A stretch of DNA of 64,000 bases from Acorus gramineus. Taxonomy: Eukaryota; Streptophyta; Magnoliopsida; Acorales; Acoraceae. Positions within the stretch are counted from its first letter, which is position 1. Every line of letters begins with the position of its first letter. Positions 39,271 through 50,700 of the stretch are shown here, piece after piece. Both the position numbers and the translations under genes were made by a program. Under the pieces are notes generated by a model. The model made no database searches. It was not told the origin of the DNA and was given only the letters and a program-made list of their open reading frames with translations. The DNA is taken from positions 4,616,484 to 4,680,483 of the forward strand of contig CM060847.1 in the NCBI GenBank assembly GCA_030737835.1, written 5' to 3'.

Positions 39271-42200
39271 ATGGAGGCATGGTTTTTAGATGAAAGTGAA
39301 TATCAGACACCAGCAATGAGAGAAGAAAAGTCAACTGCCAGTGCCAGCCCTGTTGGTCCTCATGCATCTGGTGAAGGTCTGCCATACGCGCCTGAAAATT
39401 TTCCCAATCCTGGTGATAAGTGGGGTTGGAAGGTGGGGAAGAGAAAGACCAGGTCTGGATATTGGGCTGATAGGTACCTTTCTCTTCCCGCGTCCCTCCA
39501 GAAAACCAGTACTGGGGCATTCCCAAGCAAGGTTACGGTTCAGAAATACGTCACCGAGAATTTCCCGACTGCTGATGTTGATTCCTTCTTTGCTTCTTTT
39601 AGCTGGAGGATCCCTGCGCCTGACTCCTATGAAATAGCAGGTGCCGTTTTATGCTGCTTAAGGTTCCTTGTTCATTTTATGCTTCTCTCTCCTGCAGATT
39701 ATTAGGACAGCACTTAGGTATGTGCAAGATGGGTTAATATTTATTGTCTTGGGGTTTGGAAACACAGTTTGGGTGAATCTGCCCTAGTAGTGAAATTGAG
39801 TTCACTTTGTATATATATGGGCCATTCGCCCTATTAGTGAAATCGAGTTCACTTACCATTATCCTGTGAACTTAAAGCAATAGAACCGTATGCTCCTAAT
39901 GTGCATATCAAATTTCTATTGTCATTATTATTAATTTATTATCACATGCATTTCTCAGATAAAATCGGAAAAACGGTTTCAATCACTCACCTTTATATAT
40001 GACCCCCGCACAACAAATTATAGGCACATTTCCACCTCATCCAATCAACTCTTATTCTACTGACCCATGTATGATATTATTGTTTTGGGCCTGCAAAGGT
40101 TTCTTTAGGGTAAATTTTTTGCTATGAAGCTGATTTGAGCCTCATCTCAATCTTTGTATTTAGAAAATATACATAGACACGAGTTTTACCTCCTTTTTCA
40201 AGAATGATGATTGTTACTAAATTTTATTAATAAAAGAGGGGGGGGGGGGGGGTGTTGGCACTTTGTCTAGAGGCATGGGTTTGCTCCCCTTAGGTCTTGA
40301 GTTCAAATACATCTAGGCATACTCCATGCAGATGGTTTGTGGGTGATTTTTGTAGATGATTGTGTGCATCCACGGTTTTCCCAACTAAAGTTTGGGGTTC
40401 CTCGTCACCAAAAAAGAAAACAAAAATAAAAAGAAGAAAGTTTGGGGGGGGGGGGGGTTTGAGAATGTTCCTTCCTCGTGCTTTATAAAATGCCCTAATA
40501 GACATGGAACACAGAGAAACATAGCACAAGGCAGAAAAACATATTACAATTTTCATTCCATCAGGAAGGTTATCTTGAATTTACCTCCTTTTGTTCTACT
40601 TTTTTTTATTTGAGAAAAATAAAGGGACAATCCCATTAAAGAAAGAAGCCCTAGAGAAGAAAGGAGACAAAGGGTCTCAATACAAAATATAAAAGGAAGA
40701 TATCAAAGAAAAGTGGTAGAACTCTTGGAAAGGGAACCCTTTCGCAACCAACTCTTGAGTGTTATCTCCTGAACCATAGATTTGCTATTATGGTTGAAAA
40801 GGTATCCACTCCTAAAATCATAGTCGCTCAATCTCGGAGTTTCGAAGAAATGGCGGTCCATGTGAAGTAAAACCTTTTATGTTGGAATATACACGCATTC
40901 ATTTAGGGAGGCCACTTCATGCTCTTACACCCCCGCCCCCTCATGTTGAAGGTTGGAACTGTTTTCAGTCTCTCCTCTCCCCCTTGACCTTTTGGCTCAA
41001 GTGTTGCTTTGGTTGTTCTTAGACTGCACAACCATAAGCACCACATAAGGAATTTGTTTGAAGTCTGAGTTCCACGTCTTGCCGCAATGGTTTTTTCTTT
41101 TTCTTTTTTCCTTTTCTAGTTTTTTTTTTTTAAAAAAATTGATGCCCATTGTGCATGTCTGGCATGGTGTGGTTTGATCCCCTGATCTCTTTTATGGGGA
41201 GAGGGGGGGCTAACCTGCTAATGAAAGCTTGGTTTGCTTTCCTTTTTAATTATTAGACATAGGGTTTGATTGCCTGACCCTTTTATGGATGGAGGGGGTG
41301 CTAACCTGTTAACTAAAGCTTGGTTTGCTTTCCTTTTTTCAATTATCATTAGACATCATTTAGCCTTATATGGATTATCATAATTTCCCCTAAATTTATA
41401 TTACTACTTTTGCAAGTTAAGAATTCATTCAACGCATCCCCCTCCTCCCAAAAAAAATAATTTAGTAATCAAAATAATGTGTATTAGAAGAAAGAATTTA
41501 CTAATGATCATAGAAAAATAATATGTAATTTCCTTATCAGGAAAAAAAACAAAGCAAAATCATTAAGGGTCATGGTAATCAGCTGAAATTTATGAATCTT
41601 ACTCTTCTCTTGAAGTTAATGGTCATCACACGATTTTGCATCCAGTTCGAAGTAGTTAAACCAATGGTTAACTACTATTGCTATCATTGTATCTCTTCCA
41701 TGTACTTAGTTCTGTAAGTATTAATGTGTGCTTGCCTTTGATTGTTTTTTTCCTTGAAATTCTTTGTTACATTGAAAGTTATCAGTGATAGGAGGGATAA
41801 GAGAATTTTATCTTCCTTTCGGCTGTTTGCGTTCGATTGAAAATTATTTCCTTTTTGTGCTGACAACCACAGTGAAAAACAATCATGGTAAAAAATTGGA
41901 CGTTGTTGAAGTTTCTAATTCTGAGTCCCCAGTTGTTGCTGGTGGTTGTAAAGCCAGAAATAAAATGTGCCGCCTCCGTCTAAAAGCACGGGCCTTCTCT
42001 TTGGCTGCCATGGATTGTGATATTTGTTGCAGTGAAGTCGGTTTTTGCTGTGACTGTTGTTGTATCCTCTGTTGCAAGACCATTGATTGGGCCTATGGAG
42101 GTTATAGTTACATCAGATGCGAAGCCACCGTAAATGAGAAACATATATGCGGTCATGTCGCTCACCTTGACTGTGCTCTCCGCTCCTACATGGCTGGGAC

Positions 42201-44267
42201 AGTCGGAGGAAGCATAGGTCTGGACGTCGAATACTACTGCAGACGTTGCGATAAAAAAACAGATCTCATTTCACACGTGGTGAAACTTCTACAGACATGT
42301 GAGGCTCTTGATACTAGGGATGACATTGAAAAGATTTTGAATGTCGGGTTGTGCATATTAAGAGGTTCAGAGCAAATGAGAGCGAAGAGCTTACTTAACC
42401 GCATCGGATCTATCTTGACAAAGGTATATCTACGATGTACTCGTACCTTAATTCATATAGAGTTTTTGTTTTATATTGTTTTGTTTTTATTTGTCTCATT
42501 TTAGCGTTTCTCAACCAGCAGCATGACCGTCTAATATTTAATCCAGCTTAGAAGTGGAATTGATCTTGAAGACATCTGGAGTTTGGAGGATGGCTTCCCA
42601 GCAATAAATGGAGGTATTTTTCACCTGAATGCATTCCACTTTACAAAACTTTATCCTGTGTTTTCACTCCTTTCTCTTTTGCCTTTCAAGGTATGTCCTT
42701 ATGTTTTTATGCGAAATGTTGTGCCTATATATAAGGAATTGAATAAACATATTCACTTATGTGCTTGCTTTAATTTATCATGATTAATGTGTTTTGGAAG
42801 TTATGCTAGACATAAGCCATCAGATGTATCTGAAAGTGTGATGTTATGCATAGTTTTGAGGTTTAATATTGATAATTGATGCAATTTCTAGTGTATAGCG
42901 CATCACCATGTCTTGCATGAATATCAAGGGATCCTGAGACCTGATTTTGTTTCCTGAATAAGATTGATGACATGCGTATTTATATATATATAAAAACCCT
43001 CTGTTATTGATCCTATTTGGTTCTGCCATTCATAGTTTGGTGAGATCAGGAAGAACCAACTGTACCTAATGTGTCTGGACAAGCTTGAGTTTTTTTTTAA
43101 AGAAGAAAAAAGAAACCCCTTGTGTAGATTTTGAGACATTTTTTTGTGACTGAGGAACCCTAACATTGGTTGCAAGGCCGACCTTGATAGTAGATGAGCT
43201 AGGCATACGAACTGCTAAAATAGGCCCCCTTATATATTCTCACACCTACAAAGAAAATTTATGAAGAATTGAAAGAATTTTTTTGTGTGCTGTTAGTTCT
43301 ATTACACTGACACTTTAGTGATCATTTCTGTATACATAATGTTACTAATGCAGTACATGAAATCATCCAATGCAATATATATTCTATTACGAAAATCATA
43401 AAGTAAGCATTCCATTCATTTGAATATGTACATATGTTCTATAAAGTATGTACATCATTAGACAAATATATACTTCAAAAAAATTCAAATCTTGTGTGAT
43501 TTGCCAAAGTGATTGTAGAAATGTCTTGAGTATAATATTTTCCCTCTTTTGGATTGGGGACCTGTGGGGGCCCTATTTGGCTGCCCACCAAGGAAAGGGC
43601 AGACCCTGATTGGTTGGGAAAACCCCAGACAAAAAATCGAACCGCGACCTATGGAGCAACAATATGTGTTGCTAAGTATATATAGTACTCATTAGTGATA
43701 TCATTTATTAATTATTACTATAGACTGAGTCTAAGTTCCATCTTCTAATGCATGTTAACATAACCAGGTGGCTCTCATTTCGAAAACGGCAACACCATCA
43801 CCGGAATGGGCACTTCAAACCACCAAGAACCTATGGACTTCGCACCGCATTCCGAACTTTCCCAGACTCCCACCACGGAGAAAAGAGACCGTGGGAGCAT
43901 CTACATCACGGCAGACCACGAGTCGGCCTCTCTGAAGCTGGAAGACGATATCGATGAGGCCCTCCGAGCCTTAAAAGAATCCCAGGAGCTCGAATACAGG
44001 ATGGCGGAGCAGAAGCTCTATGCCCATAAAGACTTCCTCCTCAGCCTGTACCAGCTCCTCGACAGGGAGCGGGCCGAGCTCGCGAGGCCGACCTCAGCGC
44101 CATCCGGAGATCCGGATGCGGTCGCGCTCGGTAATGTATTGAGCACCGTGAATCAGATACGGCACGAGGAGATAAAACTGCGACAGATGATGCAGGTTTC
44201 AAAAGGGTTTGGGAGGACTTCAAGAATGTGTTTGAAGAATCACTTTGGACTGCAAATTGACGAGTGA
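39271..44267 (+). CDS. Oberon-type PHD finger protein
   Basis: Predicted nuclear chromatin-associated protein of 495 residues, exons 39271-39640, 41873-42423, 42547-42613 and 43768-44267, phases consistent. Residues 1-123 form a plant-specific N-terminal region with GEGLPYAPENFPNPGDKWGW and KTRSGYWADRYLSLP, a motif set seen in several Oberon-like proteins. The PHD region in exon 2 carries the Oberon cysteine/histidine pattern: CDIC, CCDCCCILCC, IRCEA, ICGHVAHLDCALRSYMAG, then LDVEYYCRRCDKKTDL and HVVKLLQTC. Oberon proteins of Arabidopsis act in meristem maintenance and bind methylated histone H3; this one belongs to the broader family and its specific role is not known. The C-terminal exon is rich in Glu/Arg/Leu and probably coiled-coil (LKLEDDIDEALRALKESQ). 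The ATG at 39271 directly follows an acceptor, so the leader is spliced. Confidence 0.88.
40250..40435 (+). mobile_element. SINE-like repeat, family A copy 2 (Oberon-type gene intron 1)
   Basis: The longer copy of the family seen at 1265-1415. After a 15-base poly(G) comes TGTTGGCACTTTGTCTAGAGG (A-box-like), then AGGTCTTGAGTTCAAATAC (B-box-like), TTTGTGGGTGATTTTTG, and a 3' end TTCCTCGTCACC followed by an A-rich tail. A second poly(G) tract follows at 40444-40457. Confidence 0.55.
41130..41335 (-). mobile_element. Two adjacent SINE-like repeats, family B
   Basis: Copies at about 41130-41240 and 41245-41335 both read, on the plus strand, GGTTTGAT(C/T)(C/G)CCTGA, a G-rich spacer and CTAACCTG(C/T)TAA(T/C) followed by AAAGCTTGGTTTGCTTTCC. 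On the minus strand these give tRNA-like A and B boxes, as in the copy at 8225-8330. The pair may be a tandem duplication or a nested insertion. Confidence 0.5.
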
Positions 44268-44695
44268 AGAGGGAGAGAGGTATTGAATTGGTGGTTCATA
44301 TGTAGCATAGCATAATGTGTGAGAATTATATGTGATTTTTCCATTGCGCAATTGTCCAAATTGTATAATCCAAGGGTTGTAGGTTTTTTTTTTTTAGATT
44401 CCTTTGTTGTGTTGTAATATTGGAATTTACAATAATGTTTGTGTTTTGCTGATTGTATTGTATAAATGTGTGCATTTTAAGATCATTTTTTTCTCTCCTT
44501 TTTAGAGCCTGATCAGCTGGGGAGGAAGGAATTTGAAGATAATATAACACTTAATCCCTATTAATAAGTGTACACTTTATTGATCGTAGCATGTGTTTTC
44601 ATAATATTGGAGGAGTATATGATAACTGAATTTGTATGATCCGCTTGTAGAAAAAGTTAAAATTTACCTGTTGTTTGTATAATGAGGTACAAAAT

Positions 44696-44725
44696 GACTA
44701 CCCACTGCACTTGCAGTGGGTAGTC
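44696..44725. repeat. Perfect 14-bp hairpin
   Basis: GACTACCCACTGCA at 44696-44709 is followed after two bases by its exact complement TGCAGTGGGTAGTC. A second copy of one arm, TGCAGTGGGTAGTC, occurs at 44774-44787. Confidence 0.9.
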
Positions 44726-45450
44726 TAATGTATGCTTTGCAAGTGCTATGGCTAGGATTCCCTATTAATAAGTGTGCAGTGGGTAGTCAGTGGCAATTTT
44801 TTTTTCAAATTGATGCATTTGGTTTGAATTTATCAGTGCATCTTATTTAAGACTGTTAAACGAGTTGTAAAAAGGACTACTGAATGTATTAACACTCCAT
44901 ATAAAAATGATATGTGCATTCCCGCCATCTGTGTAGTAAAATCCGCAGCTCACTGTGCAGTTTACACGCATTCAGTGAAATATGTATCTTATAAAAAATG
45001 AAGTGCACATTGAGAAACACTAATATATTTTTTTCTTCAAAAAAATAAAAAAATTAATAAACACAGCAAAGCAAGTGTTGATGAGCGTTGATACACTCAT
45101 CATCAATCTATTTTGCATCCCGCCTAAAGTCTAGATACGGTCCTAGCCGCTTATACTGTGCTAGTGTAGTATATACTCACTGGTGCAGTGTATGCAAAAT
45201 TTAAAAACTCATTTTTTTAGGAAAAAACATATATTGATTTATCTATGTATGTACTTCACTTTTCATAATAATATATACTTCATTATTAACAAAAATAGTC
45301 CTGTTATTCAAATATTAGCAAAAAAATAGCCTTATGACTTAATAAACATTGCCACGTCAGCACTGACCGATTTTTTTTATTTATTTTTAACAAGAAACGT
45401 GATATATACAACGTCTCTGATTAAAATGGAGACATGATATATATATAACA

Positions 45451-45490
45451 CACACACACACACACACATATATGTATTTATATATATGTG

Positions 45491-45535
<45 letters not shown>
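45451..45535. repeat. Compound CA/TA microsatellite
   Basis: (CA)n followed by (TA)n with a TATATGTGTATG interruption, about 85 bases. Confidence 0.9.
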
Positions 45536-45538
<3 letters not shown>

Positions 45539-45607
45539 GATGTGATTTACAAACTCGTATTTGTTTATTTATATATCTTGCTCGTATTTATAAATCAAGT
45601 CTCCATA

Positions 45608-46320
45608 TGAATATTTTCTACGGTTTCTTTATGAGGTAGAGGTGATCCCCTAAGGAGAGTAAGATGTCCCATGAAAACATAACTCTGACAAGGAATTCAC
45701 TGTACTTATCCCCGAGTGCCTCCCCATCTTCTCTGCTCTGCTCAGCCATGGAAGTCAGATTTTGTGAACTTTATCCCTCAATAGAATTTCAACCATGGTA
45801 AACAGGGCTGTCTGGCCCCTAAGGCCCTAAGGCAGGCATCTCTCCTGTGTGTTTCCCTGTGCTGAATAATTTGGTGGATCAGAAATGAAAAGGCTTTCAA
45901 CAGAAAGGAATGCTACATTCAGAATATGTGGACTTCTTTTTTATGTTTCCTCAACAATTTATCTGCTTTGGGAGTGTGTCTTTTGTATTAAGTGAGCCTT
46001 TTCATTAACTTCCAGAAAAAGAAAAAAGAAAAAAAAGATACACGTAGCCCCGTTGCAGCCCGTTTTACTTTTATTTTTTATAAAATTATATATTCATTCT
46101 TTGAAGTGCATGCTACTATATGAGATGATGTATATACCGAGATACATTAATATATTTTTTTCATGATAAAAAATAAAATAAAAAATTTAGGTCATATACT
46201 ATGTTAAAAACCTATACGCTATGATATATAAGATATATAAAGTCTATAGCTACAATGATGGGCTGGCGTGTATCGGCGCTCATAAAAAAACAAAAAGGTG
46301 AGCCTTTTCATTGACGAGGG
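45608..46320 (+). mobile_element. LINE 3'-end remnant with nested insertion
   Basis: 45608-46020 matches 52193-52815 closely (for example CTGACAAGGAATTCACTGTAC, TTATCCCCGAGTGCCTC, CAACAATTTATCTGC). It lacks about 180 bases of the longer copy (counterpart of 52479-52661). At 46036 the match breaks off, resuming at about 46296 with GTGAGCCTTTTCATTGA, so about 250 bases of other DNA lie between. No intact reading frame. Confidence 0.75.
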
Positions 46321-47772
46321 TGGTGAACATTAAAAACTGGTGTATGTTTTTTTTAATGGTATTGGGTTTACTAGTTGGGACTTTGAAGTCAGTGAATAAT
46401 CTTTGTGAAAATCTACAACAGGTGTGAGGTGTATGTTACTCACCTTAGGTAGGTTTTACATACACACACCATCATTCACTCCCACCCCCACCCTTTGTCT
46501 TTGTTCACTTCATCCTATAATGTTTTAACAGATTTTGATCCATGATTGTATTTTAAACACTATTATACTCAGCTCCATTTTAATTCGTCATTTGCACTCA
46601 TTGTAATAAGATATATACCTTGTTATAATTTTTTCACACATCCTATAAATGCATTCATACAAATATTAAAATATATATTTTATTTTTTTAATAAAAATAT
46701 ATTTATCATTAGATTAAATATAGTACTTTAACATAAATAAATAAAAAGATATGAAATTCAACTGGAGCTAGAAACGTGACTGAATAATATTTTCCTTAAA
46801 TTTTTTGCGGGATGCAATGCATCCGGAATATCCGGACGCTAATTCGCGCTATGACAGATTTATGTTCAGTTCTATTTTTTTTTCATTAAAAAAAAATGTA
46901 AAACTTCTTGTTTGTTCATCTTGGATAAACTATACTGGACAAGGATGGATAAAGATTTATAACTTTTTAAATAAAAATTCTATCTTTATAATTTTTTTTA
47001 TCTGAATTATCAGCAAACTAAACTGACATACCCTGGGTATGTGTGAGCATTTTAATCCATTGACCTGAATAAGGGTGAATAATTAATTCCCCTTCTGAAA
47101 TTATTTTGCTGTGGAGTTTTAAATCCCCACCCTCCCCGCCAAATGAAGGTTTAATCAGCGAAGTCCTGGAGGCATTCAATCAACCTAAAATATACATATA
47201 TACCTCCATGGATTCAAAAGAAAATAAATATCACACTAAAGACATACCATAACAACCATACACCAAATGACTAACACATTCAGAGATTTTAGACACTCTA
47301 ACAAAGATACCTTATAAACAAACTTAAAAAAAAGCCAAATCATGCCTACAAGCTTTACAGAACCAAACAGCAAGACGTAACGATTGGAACATATTTTGCA
47401 AATACTTTCATAAAAAAAATGATTCAACCGCAAAAGACTGCGTGCCCCTAAAAAAATTGAAATGGCATTTTGTATATCAGTTTTCCTTTTCTCCCCCTTG
47501 TTATGTACATTGCCCCACACACCCCCCCCCCCCCCCCCCCCCAAAGAAAAAAAAAAGAAGTGCATGCATACCTATAGGATTCTTATCATTTTTTTGGTGA
47601 ATGCCAAAAAATAGTGCATCTAGAGCAAGTGATCAGCACCCTTTCAAGCTCCATCATCGCCCCCCAAACCATGGAATGTCAATGCGTAAGTGCTAAGTGC
47701 TAACCTGGAATCATTATTGATTTGTTGTGATTCCTTTGACTTGGTCGCTCCTGGCTCTTGGAATCCACCAAC
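46321..47772. other. Spacer and 3' flank of the ABC transporter gene
   Basis: AT-rich, includes dispersed repeat sequence near 46740-46800 and a 21-base poly(C) tract (47522-47542). The last 200 bases are probably the 3' UTR of the minus-strand ABC transporter gene. No gene seen. Confidence 0.5.
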
Positions 47773-50700
47773 TCAATGTACAATCAAACGCAGCTCCCAC
47801 TTGCCTTCACCATCAATCAATCGTAGTTCCGTGGAATGAAAGGGAATCAAAGCAGGCCTCTGATATATGCACGGGGGGGGGGGGGGATTAGGATATGAGA
47901 GAGATGAATATTTCTTTTTAGTGCGGTAGTGGGTTGAACGAACCTGTGAGATCGTGACAACAGTTATTCCCATTTCATTAGCCAACCTGTATAGGTGCTC
48001 TTCGACATCAACACTTGTAGCACTACCATCAATTTTGGGTAAAAGAACATAAGATACAAAAGTAAGTTTATTTTCAGAGGAAAATGAACACTTGAAATGT
48101 AACTCCACTTACTTTGTGCATTCATCGAGGATGCCAAACTTGGGGTGGTGAAAGAACAGGCGGGCCTGATAAGCAAAGCTCAAGGCATCCATCACACAGT
48201 GATAGCCACAGAAAACGCTAAATAATAACTGTATAATAATGACTAATCATATCTCCACTTACCATTCCGAGCCGCTGTTGTTCTCCTAAAGATAGGATGT
48301 CTTCCCAGTTGGGGTTGGAATCCAAACCTTCCTCCTCTCTTTCAAGAAGATAAGTCAACCGAACATTCTCAAGAATTGACCGCAAGTGAGTGTCCAATAG
48401 ATGAGCAGCATCATTCTCCTCACCTTAAAAACAAATATATATATATTTTTGATAAACATATACCTCAGCAATAAAATGGAAGGAGAACAAGTAGAACACG
48501 AACATTAATCACCCATTAACTATGAGCTTCAACAGCTAATAATGAGATTGTACAATGCCAACAGGACAACAAATGATATTATGATAACCATTCCTATATA
48601 TATTAACCCACTAACCTTAGAATCAGTACACCATATGGCTCACTGTTATATTTCTCAAGCAACCACTAAATCTGGTAATTGCAAAATGACAAAGATGCAT
48701 ATTTTCGCTCATGTAGAGAAAACATTAAAAAGAAGTGAAATACCAATGTAAAAATGGCATGTAAATCACTTCAGAATTTAGCGAATGAAGTAATTGGAGG
48801 TGGCATCGATTATAACCTTGGCCGAAAATTCTGAGCACCCTTTGCTTCGCTTCCTCATGGGAGAGAGGATAGATGATTTGATCCCTGAGGGTTCCAAGGC
48901 TTGTGTAAGGCCGCTGAGGAATGTAAAATACACCACATCTTGATCCAAGATCTTCACTGCAAGCTTGGCTAGGTTTGATGAGTCTTCCACTTACAATAGG
49001 CCACAGACCATGGAGAACCCTGAAAACGGAACTTTTACCACTTCCATTTGGTCCTTCAGAAAGTCAAAACAAAGTTTTAGAACCATAAAATTATTGTTGA
49101 CACCTGAAGCTGAGAATGTAATTGTTTGACAAACCTGTAACAAGAAGACTCTTCCCCTGTTCTATGTCAAAGGACAGCTTTGCTGCCAACAGCATCTGCC
49201 CAGGAGTGATAATGTCAACATTGGAGAAGGAAATCATATCTTCATCAGAAACTTCATTCTTCCTGACTGGAGCTGGTGTATGAGGCAGAGAAGCCTCTGT
49301 TTGTATCCACCATTTTTGAAGGCACAAGTGAAAATCAGCGTCAACATAAACAGCAACATGCAAATTGAAAAGCAAGCAAATTCACAAAATTCCAGGCATA
49401 TTCCATGCATGCATTTAAAGCTAAAGTTTTGCCAAAATTCCCAAAAATGTACACATGATAATTCATTATATACGATAATCAGAATCAGAGGATGCAAATG
49501 GGCCAAACATACAAGCCATGGAGATTCAAAAATTCGATGGAGCTGACAAAGAATGAGTTATTAAAAAGATGGATGCATTTCTTTGTTATTTTTTGAAACC
49601 AAAATGCACCACTAAACAGAAACTATGCCCCTACGAAGAATTTAGGTTTCAAACATGAATACATGATTCCACAAGACAGATGTTAAGAAAATGTTAGTAC
49701 TTGTATTTTTACAGACAACGGAACGAGAGTTCTCTGGCAAAAAAAAAAAAAAAAAATTGGAAAAAAAATTTGCTGTTACTCCTCAATTGACTAATCTAAT
49801 AATTTGACACCACGACATTTATTAACTCACCATTTTGAGCTGCATCAAGAAGCTCTTCAAGCTCAAAAATCCGATTAACACCACCGCTGATTTCAAGAAA
49901 CTTTCTATTTAGTTCAAGGATATCACCAAAAGCCAGAAAGCTTTGTGAGACAACAGATGCTAGGAACCTCAGCGCATGTGCTAATTGGCCTGCAATTTTT
50001 TTTGAAAACCATAAGAAGGAGAGTCATCTGAACAGCAAAAAAAAAGGTGTGAAAAAATCACAACTCCTTTTACTTTGAGTAGAAGTTAAAGCACGATCCC
50101 CTTCATGCTCCATGGCATATAGCAAACTTAGACCCCATGTCACGTTGTGTGGGAGCTGTTTGGTGATAAATTCGTTGAAGATGCCAAACAACCACTTCTT
50201 CTTTAGAAGTAATAGTGAGTGATCAAGTAGCTCTATGAATTTGGAATCCACCATCTGCTTGATAAGGCATAAAAAAGGACAGATCATTCATATTGTATAA
50301 CACATATCTATAGCTGAAACTAAAGTTTTTCAAATTACCCTAAGTTGATTATATGACACAAGTTTGAAATGCATATTTATTTTATATTAAGTTCGTAGTA
50401 GACCATAACACAATACTAGACGAGCTTTGCCTAGTTAAAGAACTAAGACAAAGATTGCCTTTCTGTTGAAAATTCTCTAAACAGTTAAGCTCTATATTAT
50501 TATAAAGTTTATACTCTTTTAGGAGAATAGTTCTGTAAAATCTGCAAGCCATGGTAAATAAAACAGGAAAGAAATGTATGGAGGACCTATATTTAATTGC
50601 CTTAGTCCAATGTAGATTACCAGCCAACAAATACGAACGTAGAAAACACACACAGAATAATTTACATAATTATCTATATCAAGTTTAATTACTGACACCT

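Larger units (their letters stand above)
44268..45607. other. 3' flank of the Oberon-type gene and spacer
   Basis: Holds the 3' UTR, a perfect hairpin (44696-44725), two copies of CCCTATTAATAAGTGT (44556 and 44762), and AT-rich dispersed repeat sequence at 44830-45300. A microsatellite lies at 45451-45535. No gene seen. Confidence 0.5.
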
